Positions 11,169 to 22,671 of a DNA stretch of 64,000 bases are shown piece after piece; within the stretch, counting starts at the first letter, position 1; every line of letters begins with the position of its first letter. This DNA comes from Dryas octopetala (lineage: Eukaryota; Streptophyta; Magnoliopsida; Rosales; Rosaceae), in assembly GCA_963921425.1 (NCBI GenBank), contig OY992835.1:6510001-6574000 (forward strand), written 5' to 3'. Position numbers and translations under genes: made by a program. The notes below the pieces were generated by a model, which saw nothing but the letters and a program-made list of their open reading frames with translations, did no database searches and had not been told where the DNA came from.

Positions 11169-12131
11169 TATAAGGCTGCTCTTTGGTTTGGTTTTTATCG
11201 AACTGACCGACTATTAACCAAATTTTTTTGGTTTGGTATACTGATTTTTACAATTTGAAAATCGAAAATCTGAAAAAAGTTGGTTTGGTTTCGGTAAAAA
11301 CCAAAAAAAGTTTGGCAAACTGACCGATTACCGAAAATTATTAATGAAAGAAATTAACCGAATCGATTATTACAGAAAAAAACTGAAATATATACCGAAA
11401 AAAACTGAAACAATTACCGAAATTTAGTTATATATGCTTATATAATACTATTATGTTAGTGGTACAATAAATATTAAACTACTAATATCTTAAACAATTA
11501 TAAGAAAATATAATTGTATAATATATGTTATCATATTAATATTATCAAAAGTATGAGTTAAGATATAGAGTCATTCTCTAATAAAGTAAATATTATTATT
11601 TTTAGGAAAATAAGAATCTCATATTTAGATAAGTAATGCATACACATATATATATATATATATCTACTCATATTTATCGATATATATATACATACTAAAT
11701 TAATAGGATATGTACGAATACATATTATTAAAGTAATTATACTAGTATATATTATTACTAATATTAATATTATTGCAATTAATGCTAGTATTATACTAAA
11801 CTATCAATACTACTCGTGCAAATATATATTCATCAAACATTATATTTTATGTATCATATTTGATTAAATTTTAATTTATATTGGTATAAATAATTAGTAT
11901 TATTATAATTAAACCAAAAATAAACCGAAGATATACTGAAGTAAACCGAAAATGAACCGAAGATATACCGAAATAAATCGAAATGAACCGAAAGTATCTT
12001 ATACCAAAATTACCGAAATCGAACCGAAAACTGAAGTTTACCGAAAATTACCGAACCGAAAAATATCGAATTTTTTGGTTTTGATTTGGCAAGCCCTAAT
12101 ATTGATCTGAACCAACCGATGGGCAGCCCTA
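11169..12131. mobile_element. Non-autonomous hAT element, 963 bp
   Basis: Flanked by the exact 8-bp target duplication ATTAAGGC (11161-11168 and 12132-12139), the hAT hallmark. The terminal repeats are imperfect: left TATAAGGCTGCTC, right the reverse complement of TAGGGCTGCCC. Subterminal zones are packed with ACCGAA/TTCGGT words, typical of transposase-binding subterminal repeats in plant hAT elements, and the middle is very AT-rich. There is no coding capacity. Confidence 0.88.
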
Positions 12132-12197
12132 ATTAAGGCCATCAACCAATTGACCCTCTTTTGCCTAGCACGTATAAACCTAGTTATAATTATAAAA

Positions 12198-12675
12198 GAG
12201 TGCTTATATTCATACTCCTTGTCTAATTTTCTCACCCATTTTATTTTTACATCGACCATTAAATTTGAAAAGAATAATATAAAAACACTCTTCATACCTC
12301 CCTTTATTCTTATAATACCCTTTGATATACTAACTTAAACATCCACCTACAAAACACTTTTATATAATACCCTTTGATATACTAACTTCCCCACCCCCTT
12401 AACTATCATCTCACCCACCTATCTTTTTCTATAATTCTTTCATTCCATAAAGCTTAATTCTACTCTATCACCAAAACTTAAAATCAATGATACTATTTGG
12501 TTGATGCTCATTCATCTATTAAAATGTATGATTATTCTATACTCTAAACCTTTTTTATTTATTTATAGTTTTAGACCAAGAATTCATTCTATTTTATGTT
12601 TCTTTTGATTTAGACATTGAATATTAATCTTAGATATTTAATTTGGAATTTATGAATGAATTATAATATAGTCCA
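12198..12675 (+). mobile_element. Single arm of a fold-back MITE family
   Basis: Begins GAGTGCTTATATTCATAC and is collinear with the left parts of the fold-back elements at 46896-47571 and 51965-52986 (shared words such as ACTATTTGGTTGATGC and CATCTATTAAAA). The matching right arm is absent, so this copy is truncated near 12675. It abuts the hAT element at 11169-12131 with a short spacer. Confidence 0.7.
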
Positions 12676-13374
12676 ATCATTGGGTACGACCTACCTTAAT
12701 TTATTGAACACGGGTTCTCTCTCGGTACGTCTCCACGTGCTTGGGTCTATAACAATTTAACATTCTATAGTTTAGATACAATTTAACAAAATTTAATTTA
12801 ATTTCAGTCTCCTTTGAAGGAGAGTGTAACTCACTCTAACTTATAGGTGTCAGATTGACTAGAAACTAGTATCATTGGACTCGTATCGAAAAACGAAGTT
12901 GAGAGGATCAAAATTGTAACTCACACTATAACTTATAGCTGCACGCATTGCCACGCACCGGCGGAGCGAGTGAAGGTGGCTGGCTAGTCATTGTTCATCA
13001 TCCTCTTAAAAACAACCCCTATTTTTTAGTTTTTATCTCAACTTTGGCTTGACTTTTAACCTATCAAACCTTCACCAAATTATGCAAATTTATACTTATT
13101 TTACAACTATATATGCATCTTCTCTTTACAATTATATAAAGATCATTCAAAATCGACTATTAAAACTCTAGATAATTGGCCTTAAAGTGAGTTACCCGAA
13201 AACTGTAAAATTTTTAGAAAAGTTGCAATCCTCAAAAGGAAAAGATAATTGGTCTCTTTTATCATTATCAGTTTCTTAGGCTACTAGAAACATGTTTAAA
13301 GCCTCCCAATCAAACACCCAACTTCAAACCAAGTTAGAAATCAAAACCCCCATTAAAGAACATAAACCCCAAAA
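12676..13374. other. Intergenic DNA
   Basis: No gene or repeat could be supported. AT-rich, with scattered stops in every frame. Confidence 0.4.
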
Positions 13375-16280
13375 TTGCTAAGAACACCCACCCCTACAGG
13401 TTATTCTTTGGATCCATTGGATCCGGTGATGGGCGATAGGTTGGGTCGATTCTCATCTTTGCTCAAAACCCATTTGTTTGTACTCGTTCCAATACAACAC
13501 GTCGGCGCTGCTCTCTCCATCTATCATTACTCTTTTTACTCGAGAGTTTCCGATCTATAGCGTGACCACCAGCGCATTATCATGTGGGAGTTGAATTCCC
13601 TTCCTTGTGAATGTGATAACTCCCTACTGGTTTAACGATAATGCAGTGAGTGAAGGACTATAAATACCGCAAACACGTCGAACATTCTCTATTTGTCTAT
13701 TTTGTGATTGCTACCTGATTTCCTCCTTCTAGTGGCAGGGGTTTTCCGTGAATTACGTTGACCTCATTCAATTCACGCTGGGCGTGAATTTCGTTCTGAA
13801 TATGTCCAATATTTTGTCATTCCTGTCCGTCCCCACATTCCTGTTCGTTCTCTTGCCGATTCAGGCCACCTTCGAGCTCCGATCAAGAAATTGGTTAGTG
13901 GGTTTTCTTCCTCTCTTCATGGGCTTCCAAACCCATATGGTGTTACTTATCAATTTTGAGTATTTGTGATTTTGGAAAATTGGGGTTTAGGACCCATTTT
14001 GGGTTCCCTTTAAATTTTAGTTTCTGGAGGTGTTCTTGGACGTGTTTGGACATTTTTCGTCCCTAGGAACCCTTAATTTATGACTAGTTTTGGGAATTTG
14101 AAACAAATTGGAGAAATGGATAGTTTTTGGGTATTGAGGGACTTGATTGTTAGAGGTTTACAAGCCATTTCGGGTTTGCCTTAAAATTTGGATTTGAGGA
14201 TTGTTCTTAGATAATTTTTGGACAATATTCATCCATATGAAACCCCGATTGAAGTTTAGAATCGAAAAGGTTGTGGATTTTGGAGAAATTATGGAATTCG
14301 ATGTTGGTATCACCACTTTGAGAGGCGACGGCGGTGGCTCTGACCACCCCGCTGTCATGTTGATTATCTAGCATCAATTTAAATGTTTTTTTTAAGTTGA
14401 TTATCGATTTTGGTAGGTGGAGGCTGTTCGGGTGGACCAAAGTTTATTTGAGATTGAAATTGGACACTTTTTAGATAATGAAGCTATCCTCGAATGATTT
14501 TCTTGTTTTAGGTGAGCCACGTGCAAGGTTCATTTCGAGATTTTTGTCTAGTTTGAAATCTTGGGTGTCGTGGGTCGAGCCGAGGATGTTTTGGGAATAG
14601 GTTTTAGAGTGTCATAGTTTTTAAAGAGGCAATTTATAACCATAGGGAAGAACGTGAAGTAGCTAGGATGTCGGGTTCCTTATACGCACACACACCTTAT
14701 TGGTTGTTGACATGGGTCTAATTGTATGCTATTGCTTTTTTTTAGGCGAGACGACCGTAGCTCGTGACGATCCGGCGGAGGATCGAAACTAGATTTCCCC
14801 AATTTGTGAGTGGACTTTGTTTATAAATGCTTATGATTTCATTGATTTAATGGTGGATTTGAGTTGAGAATTTTTATTTAAACTTTCTTCAAATGATATA
14901 CTGTTTGAGACTAATGACTTTAAAAACTGGGATTTTATGATTTTGTGTGAGATAAATATTTAAGATTTGATTGTATGTTTGAAACTCGTGGAAAATATCT
15001 TGATTTAAATGGCGTGCTTTAATTTCGACTTGGTTTATGAAAAGATTGAACATATCTCAGATTTTCATTTCAATGATTATTTATACTATGTTGATTGAGA
15101 CGTTGTAATTTGAGGAAAGACACTTTTTTGATGAGTGGGATTGTTAAGGAGAATTTTGAAAAGAATATTTAAACACTGCTGTGTAAATGCACGTATTGAT
15201 CAGACGAGCTTGCCTGTGTAAAATGCATGGCATTGTGGCTAGGATATGAGCCTGCTCGTTCGGAGTGACCTCTCCATACGAGATTGTGGCCAGGGTACGA
15301 GCCTGCTTGTGCAGAGTAACCTCTCCGTACAAGATTGTGGCCAGGGTACGAGCCTGCTCGTGCGGAGTGACCTTTCCATACGAGATTGTGGCCAGGATAC
15401 GAGCCTGCTCGTGCAAAGTAACCGCTATGTACGAGATTGTGGCCAGAATTTGAGCCTGCCCGTGCGCGGGATTGTGGTCAGGACATTGTCTACAGTACGG
15501 GGTACAAGTATGGTGTGGGTTTTAAGTATAAGTGTTTTGAGATATCAGTTTATAAAGATAATTTCAGTTCAAATTTGATATTTCTTAGCTTAAAAAGTTT
15601 TATTGTTTTTTCAGTATATCGAGGTTTATTTGAGATGAAAGTTTTCAGCCTAAATTATTTGTATACTGTTGATAATATCGATTCCAGCTTGAGAACCTTG
15701 TTATTTTCAAAAATTGATTTTCATGCTTCAGATTTTAATTGTTTTATTAAAGAACGATTGTGAGGTTTTAGAGACTTTTATTTTAAGACTTCTAAAAGGA
15801 TAAATAAATTTTATGTTTCGTTTTCTTAACACGTCCACTCACTGAGTTCTCACGTTTTCTCGATTTGTTAATCTTATCCCCCAGGTAGTAACGGTGGTGG
15901 AGGTCGAACAAATCACGTCGAGTAATTTACGTCCATTTCTTCATTCGGGCCCTGTAGGCGCCATTTCCATTTTGAAAAATTCCTTTCACTTTAATGTAGA
16001 ATTCTTTGTAACAAAAGTAGTGGCTCTGATAACCATACTTAAATTATAAGTTATTTTGTATTTGTTGGGTCTGAGACCCCTTCTTGGTTGTGGTAGAGGC
16101 GGTTGTTGGTTTTAGAAGTGCCTTACAGGTTTATAAATTTTGGGTTAGTCCATTTTCAGGGGAGATTCTGCCAAATTTTCGGTAGGATTTTCCTTGATTT
16201 TGGATTCCCACAAGACCTCTTCGAGATTCAGGGTGGAATCTGAGGGCGGTCCTATCATGTACGGTGGCCTTTTAACCAGG
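13375..16280 (+). repeat. Non-coding LTR-like retroelement sequence
   Basis: A less AT-rich, gene-free stretch. Its composition and phrases (a CTCACTGAGTTCTCACG block near 15840, a CCCCAGG block before 15900, and a 51-bp minisatellite) resemble the long LTRs of plant non-autonomous Gypsy relatives. I could not find the second LTR, terminal TG/CA with a target duplication, or any polymerase sequence. The assignment is by style only. Confidence 0.3.
15248..15481. repeat. 51-bp minisatellite, about 4.5 units
   Basis: The word GAGCCTGC recurs at 15248, 15299, 15350, 15401 and 15452, an exact 51-bp period. Because 51 is a multiple of three, several frames on both strands stay open (90 and 110 codons). 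These open frames are a by-product of the repeat and not evidence of a gene. The last unit is degenerate. Confidence 0.93.
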
Positions 16281-17555
16281 GAGTAATGCATCTTGGATAC
16301 AGGTATATATTAGTCCTTCTCGGAAAGCCATGGCAGCTATTTTAGAGTCACACTCGTCAAGAACCGACATCTCGACCACGAATTGGCCAATGTAATCTTT
16401 CTGCTTTTCTCCAACGCGGAAAGAGTTACTTGCGCATCACACCGTAAGCTTTATCCTCAAGAAATCGTTGGTTATAAATTGGAAGTGCAGTCATTTGGAA
16501 ATGTATGCAACCAATTCTTTTGAACATTCAACAATTAGACAAACACTAACTTGAGCGTCGAATAATCTTTTGCAGGTACTCCATCCACCGTTCAAAAACA
16601 AATCAAGATTAGACAACGAGCGCAAGCCCACTATGTTTTACGATCTAGAGTTCGATACCGAGGTCCACATCACCTGTAGGACAAATCATTCTTCTTTGAA
16701 TATTTTGGGTCCAACAAGGGGGTTATGATACACATGAGGTGGTGGATGATGTCAATGTTCTTAGAAAATATCCAAAGACTGGGTGGTGACCACAAACAAT
16801 TTCATGCTGGAAGGTCGCTAGTTGACTTAAAACCATAAGGAATATTTGTTTTTTGAGGTCTTCTGGCTGACTAATTTTAGTAAATTTGAAATTTTGTAAA
16901 GTACTAATTAGCTTATTTTGGTACAACATAAAAAATGTACCAATGACTACTATAGTAATTCATGAATGTACCAATATTGTATCAGGGCAATTTGAAATGT
17001 ACTAATATTTTTGGCAGCAGAGTGATTCAAGAATGCACCAAACATTGTCCAGAAAAATAAATGCACCAAATGTGCAAATTACTTACTCAAATTCCATCTT
17101 CCTTTTTCTTTTTTTTTTAGAGAAATTCAAATTCCATTTTCAAGAATATTTTGTATGCAGTGATGTTATGATTGTGCATTGGTACATTTTTTTCCGTGTA
17201 TATTTTTCATGTATGTATTAGTTACTAAATGTACCCATATGTGTTTATGTTGTCCATGTCATTAATTATTTTATTATAATTTAAAATAGATATGTGTGAG
17301 AGTGCAGGTCATAAAAAAATAATAAATAAAAGAAAGCGTAAACATGTCTAAATCAATATTACCTTCTAATTTTGTTTTTTTTTTTTTTTTTGTAAATAAC
17401 AACATTATCATCAATAATCTTTAAAATTGATTTACATTAGTTATCTTAAATTAAGGAGATCATATCAACATACATTCCAAAAAAGGTCAAGGTCTCTTTA
17501 GGTATTGCATAATTATTCTATTTTTATTAAAAAATCATTAATTGATGATGTGTCA
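16281..17555. other. Intergenic DNA with degraded repeats
   Basis: No gene seen. 16925-17075 repeats the word AATGTACCAAT or AATGCACCAAA several times. T-rich homopolymers lie near 17110 and 17375. Confidence 0.35.
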
Positions 17556-18739
17556 CACTTGTTTTCAGCAGTGTCTCTCACAAGTCACAACCAAGTACTA
17601 ATTTCTCCTCTCACTAAAAAATAATGTATATAGAAACATAGACAGTCACAAGGCGCCTAGTTTGTGTCCTCTCAACAGTTGACAAAGAAAAACAAAAATA
17701 ATGTACCAATTTGGAAATGTTTAAGGTGTTTACCCTTTTCTTTTTAATTAAAAAAAACTAATGACTGGTTTAGTATTATAACCTTACAGCATCTTCTAAG
17801 GTATATGCTGAACAAATCGAATACATTAAAAATATTAAATGACACTTTCATGCTTTATAATTTTATTGTGTTTGTAATTATGAAAGGTTTTCTTTGGGAA
17901 TTATTTACTAAATTGTAACTTGTAAGGTCAAGGATTGACAATTAAGTTGAAAATTACAAAGGATATTCTCACATCATTTAATTGATTAATTATCATTAGA
18001 AAACTGTCAATCACTTGCCTAATTGCAGATTAGTGATAAAGGTGTGTCTGGCACTCTGGCATACTCTTTTTCATATTTCACTTTCACTAAATTCACTCTG
18101 GATGAGATATTAATCGGGTAGAAGATGTGACTGCCCATTTACCTACACTGCTGTGTGCGTGAATAATAATGTGAGAGAGAAATTAACATAAAAAATTTGA
18201 TTTTGGGTTTTTAAAATTTATGTTTATAAATTTATAAAAATATCTATCATATTAAATGTTCATATTTCTCAAATTGTAGTTTTGATTGATGCACAGTTTG
18301 CGCTAACATGTTTGTGTGTTTGATACTTTTCTAACAAGCCACAAATTGAAGTCAAAAGCCCAATAGTTCAAAAAGTCAAAAAACGGGTTAAACTAATTTA
18401 AAACAAAAATTATAAAATTAATCTAAAATATTTTATTTCTCAAATAAATTTTTAAAATATTTCAAATATTTTTCAAAATAAAACTTGAAAAAATACTGGG
18501 TCTCACAATCTATTCCCCTTCAAAGGGGTCTCACAATCTATCCCCCTTCAAAGAATTTTGTCCTTGAAATTTCCAATGAAAGTTATAATGGAACAACTTC
18601 AAACAAGCACAAACAATAACAATTCAAAACTCTGAAAAGTTCTTTTCATTTATGAAAAACTGGAAAATAAATTACACAAGCTCTGAGGTGTTTGTTCAAT
18701 CAAATTTATGTAATTATTAATTAGTGAACTATTTTTTTA

Positions 18740-19000
18740 ACAGTATTTGCCTCCAGCGCGCATTATATTAATCTTATATCACATGAAACCTACTATATAA
18801 TTTGGTTTCTTCAATATTTTTTTATCAATGTAGTAGATAATATGTTAAATAAACATATAGTAAAGTTTCATTCAAAATTTCCGTATTTTGATAGCAATTT
18901 CCATCGTTTCCATCTAATTTCTGTTGAAATTTAAAAATCTTCGAAATTTCCGTCGAAATTTCCATCGAAATTTCCTCGAAATCCGAAATTTTATTCCTTG
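18740..19000 (-). mobile_element. Fragment of the CAAGG-type hAT family
   Basis: On the minus strand it starts CAAGGAATAAAATTTCGG at 19000 and follows the first ~260 bp of the element at 27444-28553 closely, including the CGAAATTTCC repeats and the word ATATGTTTATTTAACATATT. The far end is missing. Confidence 0.75.
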
Positions 19001-19357
19001 CATAGACGTAACTTTTCATAAAAGGAAAAGGACAAAAACAGTGTGTTTCTTTTAATAAGACGCATAATGATTTTTTTTATTGGTTGATGAGGCACGTAAT
19101 GGTTCGTATTCCATGTTTGTTTGTAAGTTGTGAGTCTTATTAATATCATTCTCCTCTCTTCTTGTGCTGAAGTATATGTTACATAGAATTCCTCAAAAGT
19201 ATAACATTGGCTCAAAATGAATTTTCATATAATTTCCACTTCAAATTATTGGTTTTCAATTATAATTAATAGTTACCTAAAAATTAAAATTTTAATTATC
19301 TCTTTAGTAGTATTTTTTTCCCATAATGAAAAGGTCTTACCCTAGTTCAATCTTCCT

Positions 19358-19363
<6 letters not shown>

Positions 19364-19400
<37 letters not shown>
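19364..19400. repeat. (AT)n microsatellite
   Basis: A pure AT dinucleotide run of about 37 bp. Confidence 0.95.
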
Positions 19401-19402
<2 letters not shown>

Positions 19403-19488
19403 AAATAGTTATTTCTCCTCTTAATCAGAAATAATGTATATAGAAATCAGTAAGACGTAACTTTTTATAAAGAGAGAAAATTTGGTCA

Positions 19489-20150
19489 CATCACCACCCT
19501 ACTAAGTGTTTGACACATGTCATATGTATTAACTGTAGTAAATTTTGATTAATTAATTGAATTAATATATTAAAATATTATTATGTTGAGGGATTAATAT
19601 AATTTAAAAATAAAAAATATATAAAAGCCATCGTATCCAACCCGGCCACCTCCCCTGACCACTTTCCGACGCCCTCTTCTCCGACACAGCTACACATCGT
19701 ATAATTTTGACAGCTTTATGAGCCCACGTGTCATATATTACTTTAATGGTCCTATCTCAAAATCTTCTCGGCTTGGTGTAGTCAAAAAGACATTCTTTCG
19801 CCTGGGCAATTCTTATTCGCCAGAATCATCTCAAGTGGACCTCGGAAGTTGGGCCTTGGACCTCGGCTAGAATCATATTCCTTTGGGCTCAATTTAAGCC
19901 TTCTTGAAAACCATGGTACAAACAGATTGTCCATTTTTTTTTACCTTTTATGCACAGATGGACATGAAATAGCAGTGTACTTCTTGAGTTCTTGTGTTTT
20001 TTTATAGTTTGTTGTTATTGTTAGACGGAGAAAGAGGGAGGCCAAAGAGTAAGAAAGAAATTAATTAATTAATTAATTCAATTAATTAACCAAAATTAAC
20101 TACAGTTAATATATATGACATGTGTCAAACACATAGTAAGGTGGTGGTGA
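19489..20150. mobile_element. MITE-like element with ~80-bp inverted repeats
   Basis: Left arm 19489-19570 and right arm 20070-20150 are mutual reverse complements with few mismatches; shared words are GTTTGACACATGTCAT and TTAACTGTAGT. The centre has no coding sequence. The right arm is followed after 10 bp by the hAT insertion at 20161. Confidence 0.75.
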
Positions 20151-20160
20151 GCATATTTGC

Positions 20161-21584
20161 TAGGGGTGGGCATTAGGACCGAAAATACCGAAACCATCCC
20201 ATTCCGTGCCATTCCGTATCATTTGGTCCCATCCCGTTTTTTTTTTTTCAATCCCGTACCGATCCCGTCCCGTACCGATCTTAAACGGGATGGGATCGGT
20301 CCTGAAGGTTCAATACCGGGATGATCCCGTCCCGTACCGAACAATTAAAAATTTAATTATTTAATAATTTAATGGGCCCAAATAGGCAAATATCACTAAA
20401 CCCATTTTATTTTTTAACTTTCAGTCTTTCACCCAAAAACCCAACCCACACCCGCTCACGGCCCAATGGCCCAAGACTCCCAAATGGCCTAACAGGCTAA
20501 CAATCCTAATTCAGTAACCTATTTCCTAAATGCCTGAAATGAAATCTGAATCACCTCACCTGATCCCTAAAATTCGAAAACACTCAAACAGACTACAGTA
20601 ATCCACTAATCCCCAATTCTGAAATCTGAATCACTCTCACAGTTTCACTCTCTCAGACTTCAGAGACTCCTCCCAGCGGCCACTCGCCCTCGCAGCCCAA
20701 CCCTCTCCCAGCGGCCACTCGCCCTCGCAGCCCGACCCTCTCCCAGCAGCCACTCTCCCTCAGTCCCTCGCATCCCACTTCAGATTCAGACGAAGTGCCT
20801 CTCGACGAAGTGTCTCTCGCATCCCAACCCTCGAAGCCGTCGCCGTCTCTCGTCGTTGCCGTCGACACAGCCTCTGGTCATCGAGTCGCATCGCACCACT
20901 GCGCGTTGCACCACTGGCAGCCTCTCTCCCCTCGCCGTCGCCATAGCCTCTGGTCATCGAGGCACCAGCTTCTGTCGCCGTCGCCATAGCCTCTGGCCAT
21001 CGCACCAGGCACCAGCTTCTGTCGCCGTCGCACCAATTCAGTTTTTTTTTTTTAGTTTGGGATGTAATAAGTCATAAGACTTAATTATGTTTTTTAGTTT
21101 GGATTTGGTAAATAAGCCATGAGGCTTAATTGTGATTTACTGATTTATGAGTTTATGTTTGAACTTTAAAACTTTAAATATTTAAATTGTTGAAGTTTAT
21201 GTTGTATTGTTGTTTTTTTGAATTGTTGAATAATTGGTTGAATTGTTGAAGTCTTGAAGATGAATTTTCAATTTTGAATAAAAACAGTTTATTACTTGAA
21301 TTCTTGTTTTGTTTGTATAGTTGAATAAAAATAGGTTATGTTTATTGTTTACAGGTTATTATTTGAAGATGAATCTTGAATAAAAATTGAATAATTAATT
21401 TTTTATTATTTTTTTGTTTGGGATCGGGATGGTACCGAACCCGTACCGAATCACTTTGGTACGGGACGAGATGGTACCATAATCCCAAACCTCCATCCCA
21501 TCCCGTACCGATCCCGAACTCAAATCATGAGATGGGAACGGGATGAGGTAAGTCCCATCCCCCTCCATCCCGTGCCCACCCCTA
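20161..21584. mobile_element. Non-autonomous hAT element, 1,424 bp
   Basis: An exact 8-bp target duplication, ATATTTGC (20153-20160 and 21585-21592), flanks perfect 12-bp terminal inverted repeats TAGGGGTGGGCA / TGCCCACCCCTA. Subterminal zones contain many GATCCCGTCCCGTACC-type words in both orientations. The interior from 20640 to 21040 is markedly GC-rich, with tandem CGTCGCCATAGCCTCTGG-like units, and looks like the leader region of the lost autonomous relative or a captured gene piece. No transposase is present. Confidence 0.93.
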
Positions 21585-21792
21585 ATATTTGCACTCTTTA
21601 TGATAAGTTATGACTGTTTAGTTTCTATATATATTTCTTTTAGAAAAGTTATGACTGTTTATTATCTATATATATTTCTTTATGAAAAGTTACGACTGTC
21701 TGGTTTCTATATATATTATTTTTTAGTGATAGGAGAAATAGAATTTGGTTGTGGCTTGTAAGAGACACTGCTGAAAACAACAATCTTAACCC

Positions 21793-22440
21793 AGGTCAGT
21801 GGTTACCCCTCTCTTCTATTTTCCGTTTTGTCTTTCATTTGGGTCATTTTGGTCTCTTTGGCATGATCTTTTATATTTAAATCCTATACCTTGCTTGATT
21901 AGATGATAGATAACGTGGCTAATAATTATTTACAGAAAAATATTGTTATTTTAAAAAATAAATTCTGATTATTAAAATTTGAGTAAACATACTGATCAAA
22001 CCGTTTAAGATCATATGGTAAACTTTGTTTACAGTGCAATTGATAGGCTATAAACTGTATATATATGACTTGTACATTGTAATGTTTGTTATTGATATGT
22101 TTGTTTCGGAAACTGACACAGTTTTGGAGAAAAGCAAGAGAAAGAGCGTTTGGAGGCATAGATGTCTGTTTCTTGTTCTTGTTCTTCTCCTTATACCTTT
22201 TATATTTTGGTTTTTATTTATTTATTTTTTTTTTGTAACTGATGCTTCACAAACGGTTAAAGTCGCCGCACTGTGATTTTTTTTATGTTGGTTTTATTAT
22301 GGTAGTGTTTGCATTTGAACATAGGGCAGAGAATCCATTTCCAACCAATTAAAGAATTAAAAGTCACAATCTTACTCTTTTGTCTTTTGTAAAGCCTGCC
22401 TCTTTCACATTACAACCTTTTCCAGTTCCGTTTCTTGAAC
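21793..22440. other. Intergenic and promoter side of GEX1
   Basis: AT-rich DNA with no gene. The proximal part probably holds the GEX1 promoter, but no defined element is recognisable. Confidence 0.35.
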
Positions 22441-22443
22441 TCC

Positions 22444-22446
<3 letters not shown>

Positions 22447-22510
<64 letters not shown>

Positions 22511-22520
22511 CTCTCCCTCT
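22447..22520. repeat. (CT)n microsatellite in the GEX1 5' region
   Basis: A CT run of about 60 bp continuing as imperfect CTCTCCCT, roughly 150 bp before the GEX1 start codon. Pyrimidine tracts of this type are common in plant promoters and 5' UTRs. Confidence 0.93.
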
Positions 22521-22671
22521 CTCTCATGATAGATAACATATTATATATCTGCACTTGCATATGGCACTGGAAGCATAAACTCATAAAATTTTGAATTGTG
22601 TAGTACAGGTTACATTTATCAAATTTCTCAAAGAATTACATTCTAGAGTAAAATTCAGATAAGAATCTCAA

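Larger units (their letters stand above)
17560..21785. repeat. Nested long inverted-repeat composite
   Basis: The left arm near 17560-17643 (TTGTTTTCAGCAGTGTCTCT ... ATAATGTATATAGAAAC) is the inverse of 21705-21785. A second copy of the inner part of this arm lies at 19418-19485. Inside are a further inverted pair (19489-19570 against 20070-20150), a hAT element (20161-21584) and a hAT-family fragment (18740-19000). The inverted repeats imply one or more MITE-like elements inserted in and broken by each other. The outermost target duplication was not resolved. Confidence 0.6.

Noticed and set aside
15248-15481. A CRISPR-like array
   Set aside because: Units are directly adjacent with no unique spacers, and this is a plant nuclear genome.
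15144-15763. Open frames of 90, 110 and 108 codons
   Set aside because: Explained by the 51-bp minisatellite with a period divisible by three, and the flanking frame has no relative.
20653-21077. Several overlapping open frames of 64-81 codons on both strands
   Set aside because: They come from a GC-rich tandem-unit core of a hAT element and show no coding bias or known motif.
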